From contig JALRME010000016.1 of the NCBI GenBank assembly GCA_026120035.1, positions 186,001 through 250,000 of the forward strand: a stretch of DNA of 64,000 nucleotides. Reading direction: 5' to 3'. The DNA is from Coleophoma eucalyptorum (taxonomy: Eukaryota > Ascomycota > Leotiomycetes > Helotiales > Dermateaceae). Made by a program: the position numbers and the translations under genes. The notes beneath the pieces were generated by a model. That model did no database searches, was not told where the DNA came from, and worked only from the letters and a program-made list of their open reading frames with translations. Below are positions 11,776-23,877 of this stretch, one piece after another. Position 1 is the first letter of the stretch; each line of letters starts with the position of its first letter.

Positions 11776-12825
11776 ATGGCTTCAGTCGCAGGACTTCGCT
11801 TGATGCGCACCCTCCCAACCACCATTGCACGCCCGCTACTACGAACCACAGTTCCCTCCCGCCAACAAGCAGCCAGGTGTCTTACCAAGCCTTACCTTGC
11901 TACTGTGGCTTCTCGGGCGTATTCAAGCACCATCCTCCCTGAAGAACAGCCCCGTCTACGACTGGGCTACACGGCTCCAAACTTCCAAGCCAACACCACC
12001 CAAGGACCCATTGATTTCCACGACTTCATTGGCAATAGCTGGGTCGTGTTGTTCTCGCATCCAGCGGACTTTACGCCTGTTTGTAAGTCTATCTGCAGTT
12101 CCTTTGGGTCATCAAATCAACATCTTCACATGATCTTACACTCACTGTACTACCTTATACGACATTGCTAACCAGCTCATAACACCGGTAGGTACTACTG
12201 AGCTCGGTGCATTCGCCAAGCTGGAACCTGAATTCACCAAGCGCAATGTGAAACTCATCGGTCTCTCGGCCAATGATCTGGACTCACATGGTAGATGGAT
12301 CAGTGATATCGACGAAGTAACGGGCTCGAATCTCAAGTTCCCCATCATTGGCGATGCGAAGCGCGAGGTGGCCTGGTTGTATGATATGGTGGACCATCAA
12401 GATCTGAAGAATGTCGAAGCTGGTAAAGATACTTCCCTCTTGGTACACCTTGTCAGTTACTAACTTTCTCTCATTAGGCATTGCATTTACTATCCGTTCT
12501 GTCTTCATCATTGACCCTAACAAGAAAATTCGCTTGACCATGTCATATCCAGCCTCCACTGGTCGCAACTCAGCTGAAGTTCTCCGCGTTGTTGATTCTT
12601 TGCAGACAGGCGACAAACACAGCGTGACTACTCCTATCAATTGGACTGTTGGCGAAGATGTCATTGTGCCACCAAGTGTCAGCACCACTGATGCGAAGAA
12701 GAAATTCGGCGAGAGCAATGTTCGAGAACTCAAGCCGTAAGTATTGATTGCATCGTAATCGACATCTTGCTTTTGCTAACTCAATGGATAGCTATCTACG
12801 CTTCACCACACTGAGCAAGAAGTAG
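11776..12825 (+). CDS. prx1: mitochondrial 1-Cys peroxiredoxin (Prx1/Prx6 type)
   Basis: Thiol peroxidase that reduces hydrogen peroxide, peroxynitrite and organic hydroperoxides. Four exons: 11776-12082, 12192-12422, 12478-12736 and 12792-12825, 276 residues. The first 45-50 residues are rich in Arg, Ser, Thr and Ala without acids, as in a mitochondrial targeting peptide. The catalytic motif is HPADFTPVCTTELG, rebuilt across intron 1, whose donor lies inside the peroxidatic Cys codon. The downstream Arg is in the RSVFIIDPNKKIRLTMSYPASTGRN region, and the Prx6-specific C-terminal domain (VTTPINW..GEDVIVPPSVS) is present. Probably a housekeeping stress gene between two transporter genes. Symbol assigned by family, not by database search. 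Confidence 0.93.
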
Positions 12826-13105
12826 GCTGTACCCGGCCATCTCTATTGATATTGTAGCAAAAAATGAGGAACTTGACTTATTTAAGTGGGTCGACAATTT
12901 TCATGTATTGAATAGCCACAGATACTAGACCTTTTTGTGTATAAAGGGTTTCGGATATTGTATAGGCCAAAGTTTTCCATTTGCTCTGACTATTAAAATA
13001 TATTATAGAAGTGAATGGTATTGTCATATCTTTCTCCGTGATCATACTGAACCTCATTGTTTGAAAAGCTTTGTCATCTCACTGCAAACGCCAATTGCCT
13101 GTAAA

Positions 13106-14619
13106 TCACTTTTTCCCAGCACTCCATTTTCGTGCTGCGACAAGGATAACCCCAACCATAACAATCTCTAACGAAAAAAACATTGCCGCCAGCTGATAAC
13201 CGTACCTGAAATGTGGCGCTTCGGCAGTATTATAAGCAAATAGAGGTACCCAAGCACTGAATGTGAAGGACATTGTCTCTACTACACCGATAACAATAAG
13301 CCTCTGTTCCTGCGAATGCGAACACACTTCATTGACCCAGGCAATGAATAACGCGCCGGCGCCAGTCTCGCAGAATGTGAGAAGCCAGCCAGCCATCATT
13401 GCGGAGATGTTGTGAGATGGATATATGGAGAGGATGATAGTTCCAATGAGCGCGACAATGCATGCAAATACGATGACAGGCGCACGCATCTTGATTGCAT
13501 CTGATGTCCAAGCATACAATAGCGTACATACGATTTGAAGACCATAACCCGCAGTAGGGATAAGATTGATTTCTTCAACAGTATATTTCTTGGTAGCCTT
13601 CAGCCAGAGGTTAAAATATGAGTAAACCCGAATACCAAGAACATGGCAGATAAAAGCTGTCGAGAACAGATACACCGGCCATGATCGGAAAACATCTTTG
13701 AATGTCTGCAAGGTAAGCTTTTTGGCCGGTGCCCGTCCAGCTTTAGCCATGCGATCAATGGCAAGAGCTCGATCAGCCGTACTGAGCCACCTGGCCGAGG
13801 TATTAGCTGGGGAATCTGGAATAGCCCAGTACCCATAAAGAGCAACAGGAACTCCAATTATGCCATCGAAGATAAATAGCCATTTCCAGGCTGGCAGGCC
13901 TCCTTTTCCGTTCATGCCGCTGTAAAGTGCAGCCTGCAAATAACCAGAAAACATCTGTGCTGCAGACGAAGATGCTTGAAAAATACAAGAACGTTTCCCA
14001 AGCTCGCTGGGAGTGTACCAATTTCCGAGGATCGTCATTATACCGGCATATGCTGAAGCTTCGAAAAGGCCGATGAAAAATCGTAGGGCGTACAGTGTTT
14101 CGACATTCTTTGCTCCAGCCATGCCCATTACTACGAACCCCCATGCTAGCTCAAGCGATGGAAGCCAAATGGACGGCGGTATTTTAGTCATGATTATTTG
14201 AGAAGGTAGTTGCCCAATAATGTAACCAATTGTCCAATATGTTGTCAGGAGGTTCAGGTCGTTTCCAGAAAGGTTCAATGATTCCTTCATCCCTGAGACG
14301 TACGCGTTGGAGATCTAGAACAGAATTAGCTTTCTTCGGACAAAATCAAAGATAGACGTCAAACATTTGTCTGATCCAGGTATTTGACAAAATAAGCAAC
14401 GCAACAGTAGCTCAATATCCACCAGTCCATTTTCGCGAGCAGCGCCCGCTCTTCTTTAGGCTTGTCCAGGGAATCCCACATGATGCCTAGAGCCCGCTTC
14501 CTCAGTGATAGTTTCGGAGAAGCCTCCTGCTCTACAAAAATCGAGTCATGATGGTCGCTGGCGGAGGATTGCGGGTGGATCGTTTCCGATGCAGCTTTGC
14601 CATCCATGAGAGACGCCAT
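13106..14619 (-). CDS. MFS transporter, Dal5/ACS family
   Basis: Twelve-helix permease of the allantoate/pantothenate/nicotinate-like ACS family. Two exons on the minus strand: 14619-14365 and 14314-13106, 487 residues. The intron (14315-14364) starts GTTTGA, and its removal restores the family signature YFVKYLDQTN-ISNAYVSGMKE. Other marks are GYIIGQLPSQIIMTKIPPS-WLP, the LRFFIGLFEASAYAG-MTILGNWY loop and a late GAGALFIAWVNE segment. The start at 14619 is the first ATG in frame. It converges with the peroxiredoxin gene across 280 bp. The substrate is unknown. The neighbouring M19 homologue and amino-acid permease are also in the small-molecule uptake or processing category. Confidence 0.9.
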
Positions 14620-15541
14620 CTCTGTGATTATATGTGATTCTGGTGAAAAAGACTCCTGGTTAGAAGCTCGACCGAGAAATACGCGTGCTGTCGCACCCTT
14701 ATATAAAATAAGGAAAGAAAATGACAACCGAGTCACTCGCCTGTCACAACTTATATGGACAGAAAACGATCATGCAAGATCACATCATCGCCACTAGGAA
14801 GCCGCTATGATATCGCAAGATAATAAACATAGGCGAGATTTTTATTTGTGATAGAGAAGTTCCCATCTGAGTGGCACAAGAAAGTGGGTGGAGAAGGACA
14901 CCGGCAAAGTAAGATATATCCTAATTAGGAACAGGATCTTTTGTCGCTTATAGAAACAGGTCAGCTCCAGCAACTACCGGATTACATGTAGCGAGCTCTT
15001 CAACCTCCCACTTTGCAAATATGACAGGAAAATAGTAGTAGCAAGGGAGTTTATTCCAGCATGGCCTATCGTCTGCTGATGCTGGTCTACTCTCCTGGTT
15101 TCGATTGTGCGATTGGCTCAAGGACAGCAGCCTTATCTTACCCACATCTCCATCGATTCTGTCTTAAACCCGGTACTATATGATAACTTGACAGACAGTG
15201 AAGTCAAACTATATCAATTTGTATTTGGTGTTTCATATAAGACTCTTAGACCTTTAGAAGAATTCCCAAAGCAAATGTCTTGAAAATACATTAGCTGTAG
15301 AAGATGAACGTGGGAGAAAGGGATTTTAAGAAGAGAATCAAAATTGTTGCTCAAGTCGACGAAATCTAATTAACAAAGAGTCATTATATTTCATGGCCTT
15401 GGGTAATTATAAGGTATAACTAAAGATTGAGATAATCTGACTTTGCCATCTCAACGTTTGAAATACCTCATCACTTTTTGTTGATTTATATCTCTAGTAA
15501 CTCGCCTATCAAATAGGGGCTATATAAATAATTTTCATTCT
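14620..15541. other. intergenic, nothing recognised
   Basis: 922 bp containing the promoter of the ACS transporter and the 3' flank of the M19 gene. No exon or RNA gene seen. Confidence 0.45.
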
Positions 15542-16762
15542 CTATGGTTTTTCCCCGAAGATTTTCTCCAGATACTTCAGCCAGTTCTCCCCGAGCACTT
15601 TCACCATCTTCTCTTCAGACCATCCTGCCCTTCCCATTGCGGCGCCGAGCTGTGCCCGGTCGGCAAGCAAGCCGAGTGGCTTTACAACCTTTTGACTTCC
15701 CCACGGGGTGAGCTGTCTTGCATATCCTTTATCTTTATTACACCATGCCCTGAATTGCTTTAGCACCGTTCTTCTTTTTTCGTTCACAATGCATGGGACT
15801 TACATGAAATCTGAAGGTCGGCCATGACCCTCAGAAGCATCGCTTCCAATACCCACCAAGTCCTCTCCAATAAGGCTAATGACGTAGTCTACAGCTGCAA
15901 CATAATCATCGATAGTGCTATCATTGCCCTTCATCATATGAGGACCGAATTGCGATAGCCCTACAAAACCTCCCTTGGATCCGATAAGTTTAATGAGCTC
16001 ATCAGATTTGTTCCGAGAATGTTCTTTCATTCCGCCCGGTAATACGTGACTGAAGCAAGGCGGCTTTCCTATACAGAAAGTCAGGGAAAATAGCCCACAA
16101 GACCTATAGATTTCATACCCTCAGGAGCAAATTCAATAACATCTCTGCTTGTTTTAGGTCCTACATGGCTCAGATCAACCACCATTCCTGAAGAAAAGGT
16201 CAGCGACAAAGTTAAAATCAGCAATTTAAATAAGTTTTCACAGACCTAACTTGGCCATTTCGGAAACCACTTCTCTGCCGAAACCGGTTAATCCACTGTC
16301 GTTTATCTCAGTATATCCCGCCCCTGAGTAGTTTTGGGTATTGTATGTGAGCTGCATCTTGCGAACTCCAAGGTCTCGAAAGACACGCAAGTAATCCAGC
16401 TTGTCTTCGATTCCCGCCCTGCTCAGTATTAGATATATTTCTTGAGGCTTTCAACTTATTACTAACGTGTTTTGCCAGGATAGCAACACTGCTGTCTTGC
16501 CATCTTTCTTCGCTTTCCTAATATCCGCAACACTATGTGCTTGAACAATCAGGTCAGAATGTTCCTCGAACCATTTCTTCCATTGCACAACATTTGCAAT
16601 AGAATCTCGGAATCCTTCCCAGAGTCCACAGGTCACGGAAACACCAGTTATGCCTCCTTTGTGCCAGGACTCAAAAATCTCTCTCGAGAAGTTGCAAATG
16701 TTAAGGCCGTCGAAATGAATCGACTTGGCATAGATGGAAAGTGCCTCGTCTTCTGTCAACAT
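15542..16762 (-). CDS. peptidase M19 / membrane dipeptidase homologue (PvdM/GliJ-like)
   Basis: Amidohydrolase-fold protein of the renal dipeptidase family. Five exons on the minus strand: 16762-16467, 16418-16246, 16187-16119, 16068-15804 and 15749-15542, 336 residues, all phases consistent. Late metal-site elements are visible: Glu in WQNTAGIED, His in VVDLSHVG, His in PPCFSHV, Asp in GIGSDASEG. The usual first zinc pair (His-x-Asp of a DGHND motif) appears instead as DGLNI near residue 19, so those two ligands seem lost. The following SREIFESWHKGGITGVSVTCGLWE segment is typical of the subfamily containing PvdM (pyoverdine) and fungal natural-product dipeptidases such as GliJ. It has no clear signal peptide and is likely cytosolic. 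The reaction is uncertain because of the altered metal site. Confidence 0.88.
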
Positions 16763-17982
16763 CTTTCAGTAAAAATCAACTAAATATCAAGTAACTTTGG
16801 TGGTGAATTTGAATGCACTCGGAGGCGGATGCTCAAGAAGGAGATAAAGTCTGTTTTGAGAGTAGAACGTGGTCAACAAGTGACCCACCCCATGTATGAG
16901 ATATGTCGTGATCGCGGACTGGAGATTGGCAAAAGCCTTATTTGGCAATTCGCGGCATAATTTGCATAACAACTTTTCAGCATCCCACCTTCGCAGCCCC
17001 GCCGCAATGTCTAATCTCGAGAGAAAACAACAAATCTACTCAGACGCTGTACGCTCCGTGCTGATTCACAGCAAAGCGCTCTGGGAATCTCAGACCTAAA
17101 ACACGGCTCTCTACTCCCGAGAAGGTGCCGCCGCGCGACCAGTCTATAAGATACAGTACTAGGCGATAAGGATTGGACTAAGCGATGTTCGCACCAACAT
17201 CTAATATTCAACTAGGAGTTATATTACCATGAATGGTTCAATGAAGTTTATTCCTTCAGTATACACTATCTACACTCAAGGGCCTACTTTATAAGTGGTA
17301 TATGCTATAGATAGAATCAAATTTTTGATACAGTTGGCGCTGTGCTGTGTAGCTACAGCTCGAGGAATAGACGTCAGCGAATCTGTATGAAACAAGTAAC
17401 CGTCTTAAGTTGAGTCGTGGCTAATTTTCCTTACTTGCAAAGTTGATTTCTTCGATATTTTAGAAACTCAACCTATTGTGCTCTTTACCGAGGGAGCGCT
17501 TGTCTTGACCTTGCTGATAATCCCATGGCGAGCTTAGTGTCTGCCGACCAGACGTCAAACAGTTTCTAGGACGCCTCAGGTGATTTGGCAAAGAATCATG
17601 GTGTATCGAGCGAGAAACTGCAAGGAATGGCACTCACCAGATCTTTAATACTCTGGCTAGGTCGATATCTGAAGGCGCCTCCGTCTTTGGCCATAAATTC
17701 ATGAATCCAGCTCGATTTCTGAACCTCATTTTCCATCCCATGTGGCAAGAATCAAAGTTATTAGTTTGGTTTCTGACGAAATTTGTAGTACTTTTAAGCT
17801 AGAAACCGGGGCTTTTCTAGACCTGAGGCCAAGGCTAAGAAGTTTTTACAGATAGAATAGTCCAATGATTTATTATGGGCTGTTATAGAAGTCTTCTCAT
17901 GGAGAGCAATCCGATCATTTACTGCGAGTTGATTTATACACCATTTCAGCTCCAGCCACTTCGAAACCCCTTCTTACCTAAA
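16763..17982. other. intergenic, no supported gene
   Basis: About 1.2 kb with the 5' region of the M19 gene and the 3' flank of the amino-acid permease. Short open frames here have no recognisable content. Confidence 0.45.
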
Positions 17983-19916
17983 CTACGAAGAGACTGTCCC
18001 ACTATTATCTGCACATGCGAATGCAGAACCAACCAACCCGGATTTATACTGGTCAATAATGTTCAGAATATTTGAGCTATAAGACTTAGCTTTAGCTTCT
18101 TCAATCTCTGTTAGAAAGAACTTACTATGTCCCTGCCACAGTCGTGAAAATTCCCAGTAACAACAACGCAATATGTCCTACAACTTGAAGTTTCATCTTT
18201 ATGTCTCCTTTGTAATGATTTGGATACATGCTAAACCACAGCAATGCAGGAAGACATATTCCTAGCGGCGCGAAACCAGTTGAGCCTATCAAACTTACAA
18301 GCGAAGTAAAAAATGGTATAGCTTCAGCACACAACCAACCTAGAAATCCTGTGCCAAATGTACAGGACAGCCAGACTACCCAATGCGTTTTCGTATTAGA
18401 GGTCAAGTGGTGTGTGTTGCGAAGAATGCGTACAAAGACGACTTTACCAGCAACGTGAATACAAATCGTTCCTCCGGCAATGAGACCTACATCCAGAGAG
18501 TTAGCAAGCGAAGGAAATGAAAAAGGATGAAACAGTAAGAATTCTAACCAGGAATCGCGACAGCGTAAGCGATTATTTTGATGGTAGGTCCTGCGCTACC
18601 CAAAGCCGGACTGGCAACCCATTTCCCACAATAAGCGTAGATGGTTAGGCCCAGAGAGAGGTAGGAGGCAGTAATCCATGTCATACATGCGTAAAGTGCT
18701 TTAAAATAATCTTGAGGACGACGCATTTCAGAGATGACAGGAATCTGAAGTGGCAAGTTAGTCTTGTTTTGAAACATCTATTACTTGGACTTACATAGCC
18801 GGAAGTATTCGCTGAAGACGCGTATACAGCTATCGATGCTGCCCAAGCTGTAGCAAAGGTTGTTCCTGGTGGGGGGAGTGCTCCAAACCCCAACTCAAAA
18901 GGACCGGTTTGTGGTGCTGCAGCTGGACGATCTGGAATTGTGACCGCAATGACAATAATCATGACAGCTGAGACAATGGAGGCAAATCCTATCCAGAGGA
19001 TCCAACCAAGTGTATGAATCTTTCGAATGCTGCCAAATACAGTAATTATCAGGTAAGACACGACGGCAAATGCTACCGTGCATGTACCATGGTGTGAAAT
19101 TGCATTGAGAGATGTTGAGAGTGCAAGAATAGCAAGACCAATACATAAGCTATAGAAAGTTAGCTTAAAAAATTTTAAGGTAGATGCTGGCTGCTTTACA
19201 TCCAAGCCATCAGATAAAGGAATTCGGCAAGTTCCCGTGCAAAGGTAGACCATCTCTTGCTTCCCGCACTGAACTGCATAGTAACCATGCTTCGGGTAGA
19301 TTAGTCAACGCATGATCTTTCGGCTGGTATATCATAAGGCTTACTATGACATGTCAGATACGGTATGCACTGATGGATGCAGTATCTTAAATTCTCCTTG
19401 GAGCTTGGCCCCATCTGCAGCAAGCTTTCAGTCATTGCTATTCGGAAAGTTAAGCTGTCTCAAACCCACAGGTGTTTACAGCGCCCCAAAACACAATAAA
19501 TATTCCACCAGCGATAGCACCTAGTTGATATAATGCTGAAGGTACAGAAAGGACACCTAGATTAGAGGAATATCAATATTATCCGCTCAAGTCGCAGTGG
19601 AAGCAGTCGAGAGTACTCACCAGTTGCAAAAGTCATCTGATTTTACCGGAACTAATCAGCGAGAGAAAGCGAGATTCAAAGTAGACATACTTTTGTGAAA
19701 AACATAGCGGCTATTACAAACGATTGATTAGCATTTACAACACAACGATCTACAGAAATTCCTACCTCTAACCCATCCGACAGTACGGAAGTTGATACCA
19801 TCATCACCTGTTTGGAAAACTTCGGTCTCGCCAGATTTGACAGTGCCTACGTTGTTCTCAGAAGTGGCAGTAATAGCAACATCATAATGGATCTTTTTTA
19901 TCATAGAACTGTCCAT
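17983..19916 (-). CDS. AAAP-family neutral amino-acid permease (Mtr-like)
   Basis: Multi-pass amino-acid transporter of the Aa_trans/AAAP family, probably plasma membrane. I assembled ten exons on the minus strand: 19916-19766, 19710-19691, 19636-19621, 19556-19470, 19414-19345, 19268-19200, 19149-18795, 18744-18549, 18486-18126 and 18076-17983, giving 472 residues without a phase conflict. Exons 2 and 3 are only 20 and 16 nt. Family marks are the N-terminal FRTVGWVRA, FATGVLSVPSALYQLGAIAGG, LNAISHHGTCTVAF, FGSIRKIHTLGW, VTIPDRPAAAPQTGPFE, SEMRRPQDYFKALY, LTIYAYCG-WVASPALGSAGP, and a C-terminal SAFACADNSGTVSS. Compared with relatives the sequence is complete, so it looks functional in spite of its fragmented structure. 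The substrate class (neutral amino acids) is by family only. Confidence 0.88.
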
Positions 19917-20580
19917 GACTGGAGTTAGTCTATAAAGACTTCAATGTCTAATATAAAAGTATGAAAAACTCGAATGATTAAAACAGCAGAAGATATATGT
20001 GTAAATGTCTAATCAGTAGATATACTTCGAGAAATATCCCATATTTAAAAGAGCCCTCTCGAGGGGTGGCGGCTACTTATCTCCAATGCTTATACTTTTC
20101 AGTTCAATACCCCTGGTCATTATTCAGTAGTTTTCGGCCATCCGATACCTGTGCATGATACAACCCACATTTAAATTCATGGTGGTATGACCTCATAGCT
20201 TGCCAAGCTGTAGAATGAGCAATAGGAACAATAAGATCCGGCGCGGTTGGGTTTAACATAGAAATTAATACTCCTCAACTTTAAGTGTAACACATGTTAA
20301 GCTAGACTTGATAATAAATGTGCCTCTATTGAATACCACTAAAATAAGAACAACCGCTGTTATTCTACATTTTGAAGTAGTGAATCGTTAGACCTCACGT
20401 AGGTGGGGTAATAGAGCTAACCCACGGGTCCACTAAAAGGTATGGTCCACTAAGTGACATACATTTAGGATCGTAACAATATCGCCGCCAGCTTTTGCTG
20501 TATTGTTGCCACACTAACGTAAATCCTATCGATAAGCTTCCTAGCTACCTTTAGACACATGGTCCCTAATTATCGGGCAG

Positions 20581-20604
20581 CCTATATATCTTTAGATATA
20601 TAGG
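20581..20604. repeat. perfect 11-bp inverted repeat (hairpin)
   Basis: The arms CCTATATATCT and AGATATATAGG are exact reverse complements separated by two T residues. It is AT-rich and could extrude as a cruciform, or be a remnant of a small inverted-repeat element. Confidence 0.6.
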
Positions 20605-20892
20605 TGTAAGTTTATACTTAGAATCCAAAATTAGAGTATCTAATTACTTGTGAGTTTATATAGTATAATGGTTCTAAGATAGATACCAATTAAATCTAGA
20701 AGCCGGATTTTAGCTACGGGTTCATAATAAGGGTAAAATCTATTAGATTAAAGTTTATAACGGCTATTAAATAAGGGAAAGTCTATTGAAAACCTTAATC
20801 CGATTAGTTTGGAGTCACGATCGGCATCTAGAGGTGGGAAGAATATGTTGTCTCCTTATCTCGTATTAAACATATCTTGCCCGCCTACTAGC

Positions 20893-20958
20893 TAACCGTC
20901 GGCACGTTGCAAATCCTCCCGCCTGCGGGCGCCTACGGGACGGTTAACTTGCGGGAGG
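20893..20958. repeat. GC-rich island with two interleaved 8-bp inverted repeats
   Basis: TAACCGTC (20893-20900) pairs with GACGGTTA (20939-20946), and CCTCCCGC (20915-20922) pairs with GCGGGAGG (20951-20958). The pairs interleave rather than nest. The island stands out against the AT-rich surroundings. Confidence 0.5.
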
Positions 20959-21530
20959 GTCAAAAATCAACCGATGATTATCCCACCCCTGAATAAACAC
21001 TGATCTCAAATTTTGGCCACAGTATCTAGAGTTTTAGAACTTATAATCATCGTTGATTTCTAGGTCATCGTAAACGAACAGACCCAGTTTTGACCTTTGT
21101 GTAGCTAGACTTGCATAGTAACTGTTTGTATCGTTGCCTGGGACTCATTATTCACTTAGGTTAGGTAGGGTTGCGAGAAGGTGGGAAGAGTGGGTTGCAG
21201 TACTAGGACCGGTTGGGTTAAGATGAACATGAGATGTTGCATCCTTATCTTATATTATCCCCATCTTAAAGATAATTGCTTTTAGTGTAAACCCTAATGG
21301 TCTAACAAATCTTCATGGAAATTTCCGATAGGTAGTGCATAATTCTACGGAATTCCGTCATAAGTGGATCATATTCTTGTAATGACCAGATTGCCTTCCA
21401 AATAATAACCATGTGTAAGTAGTAGTAGTGATCATGTCTTCATTATTAACCTACTTCCCTATCTTTGAGACTCAACTTACAACAATTGCGTCTTGCCAAT
21501 ATCATAAAATAGCCTACCGCCTTTTATAAT

Positions 21531-23877
21531 ATGACTGTTGCAACTGTAAAGATACCAGCTGATTTTGCCTCCGGCATTCAAAGAAAGAATGCAGAGCAAC
21601 TTGGTAAGACATTAACCTCCATATCACTCTGCAATATCAATTAAGTATTCCTAGAGCTCATTCCGCTTGAATGGCGAATCCCAATAGAGCAACTTCCATC
21701 CGACGATCAACTTAGAGTGATTGATATTACATCTACATGTGGAGTCCTCGGTGCAGACGAACTAGAAATCATCTCTAAAGATGCCAGTGACCTCTTAAAT
21801 TTACTGACCACCGGCAAGTTGTCTTGCGTAGCTGTTACTACGGCATTTTGTAAAGCAGCTGCTGTCGCTCACCAGGTCAGCATACCTATGAGATGAGGAG
21901 GAATTATAATAACATTCCAGTAGCTTACCAACTGCATGACTGAAATTTTCTTCACTCAATCTCTACATAGAGCCAAGGAGCTTGATGATAACTATGCCAA
22001 AACTGGGTCAGCTGGGCCGCTCTTTGGCCTACCTATCTCTTTGAAAGATCAATTCGAAATAAGGGGAACGGGTAAGCAATATCACTAAACTTCACGGAAT
22101 TAATGACCTTTTTGATAATTGTGAAAATTAGAATGCAATATGGGCATTGCCTCCTGGACTGGCCATATTAGCACAAAGAACTCGGTTCTTGTCGATATTT
22201 TGGAACAAGCCGGAGCCATGTAATTATCTTACGTCCGTGCTTCGAGTTGCCAATGCTTACAATTATGAAAAGTATTCATTGCAGAACTAATGTCCCTCAA
22301 TCACTCATGGTATGTCTCAAACCTCGTGTCAAAGAAAACATTGGTCTCTAATCAAAGTAGTTTGCTGAGTCAGACAATTTCGTTTACGGAAGAACTTCCA
22401 ATCCGTTCAACAGAAACCTGACTCCAGGAGGTTAGTCGAACGGCTTGAGCATGGCTCTCTAAACATTTTTCCTAATTTCAGGATCAGGTTCCAGTGGCGG
22501 CGAGGGCGCAATCATAGCAATGTAAGAATCAAGAATCGAAGACGGATGAAAATGCTTACCAGAAACACAGGCGGGGAAGTGTCATTGGAGTTGGCACTGA
22601 TCTTGGTTTGTTCTTTTCCCCTATTGTGTAGGACTTTCCACTTATTTTACATAGGTGGATCAGTACGGATTCCAGGTAAGATTATCAGGTCAAAATCTGT
22701 GAGCTTTTAAACTTACAAAGATTTTATCAGCGGCTTACAACGGCCTGTATGGCCTTCGTCCGACTTTGCATCGACTCCCATACGCGGGTGCCCGCAATAC
22801 TCTCCTAGGACTAGAATCTGTTGGCTCAGCACTAGGGCCTATATCAAATTCCATTTCTGGAGTTGCAGCATTCACCAAAGCTGTTCTAGATTCTAACCCG
22901 TGGTTTTCGGACCCCAAGACGCCTGAGATTCCATGGCGACAAAATATGTATGAATTAAAGCATCTGCAGTCAAGCTCAGGCGAACCAAGAAAACCAGTCT
23001 TTGGTGTTATGAGATGGGACGAGTATATTATGCCCTGGCCGCCTTTGCAACGAGCCATGGAAATGGCTGTCTCGGCAGTGACTCGAGCTGGATACGAGGG
23101 TATGTTATGCTCTTGTTCCCTTCCCATTCAATCTAAACGAATTAGTTATTGAATTTCCTTGCCCCTTCTCAAATGCTCTTGCGGAAAACATAATCAACCG
23201 AATTTATTCCTCGGATGGCAGCACCGATCTTAAAAAGACTTTCGAAAAGTCTGGTGAGCCTTGGCACCCTATGATATCTACCGCTGAAGATACGCCACAC
23301 CTCACAGTCTATGAAAGTTGGCAACTAAATCTAGAGAAATACAAGGTTGCGGATGCATGGCTTAAGGCATGGAATGAAACTGCAAATAGTACAAGCACTG
23401 GTATGCCAATGGATGGTTTGTTGCTGCCGCCAAGCCCTAATGTTGCGCATTTGCATGGACAGTGGCCGAGGTGCGTATATATATCCCTTACTTCCATGTT
23501 TATGTTGTGCCCTTGCTAAGTTGTCTCACTAAATTCCCATTTCCTTAGACATATCATATATACCAGCCTCTTCAACATGATTGACTATCCTGGAATGATT
23601 ATTCCTGTTAATTCATCCGTCGACCCAATTCTCGATCCTGTCGATAAAGACTTTAAACCCGCAAATGATCGCGATGCCTACATCCAAGCACTTTGTATGC
23701 TTCCTTTCACCTTTCAGCCCTGTGGTGAATTAGAATTTGATGCTAATACCCTAGAAAACAGACTCTCCGGAGACATATGCTGGTGCTCCTATTACAGTAC
23801 AGCTAGTATGTAGGCGTTTCAGAGAGGAAGAATGCATTGGACTTGCTAGCGTTGTTGATGATGCTTTAAAAGCTTAA
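21531..23877 (+). CDS. amidase (acetamidase-type amidase-signature enzyme)
   Basis: Hydrolyses short-chain or aryl amides to acid and ammonia; cytosolic. Thirteen exons: 21531-21603, 21646-21875, 21924-22071, 22132-22219, 22285-22309, 22361-22430, 22482-22521, 22571-22605, 22655-22675, 22731-23099, 23146-23470, 23549-23694 and 23762-23877. All twelve introns are GT-AG and phases agree; the product is 561 residues. The amidase Ser-cisSer-Lys triad is complete: Lys in PISLKDQFE, cis-Ser in GSGSSGGEGA (created by splicing), nucleophile Ser in GVGTDLGGSVRIPA. The C-terminus has YAGAPITVQLV and RRFREEE, as in fungal acetamidases. Five exons are 40 nt or shorter. Two acceptor choices (exons 3 and 13) rest on keeping the frame and the family sequence. 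Likely a nitrogen-scavenging enzyme; substrate uncertain. Confidence 0.9.

Larger units (their letters stand above)
19917..21530. other. AT-rich gene-poor region with palindromes
   Basis: 1.6 kb with no coding exon seen. Long stretches are rich in TpA dinucleotides, as in RIP-affected fungal repeats, though no terminal repeats could be paired. The palindromes near 20581 and 20893-20958 are listed separately. The last 200 bp should hold the amidase promoter. Confidence 0.45.

Noticed and set aside
22735..23127. 130-codon minus-strand frame.
   Set aside because: Antisense of amidase exon 10.
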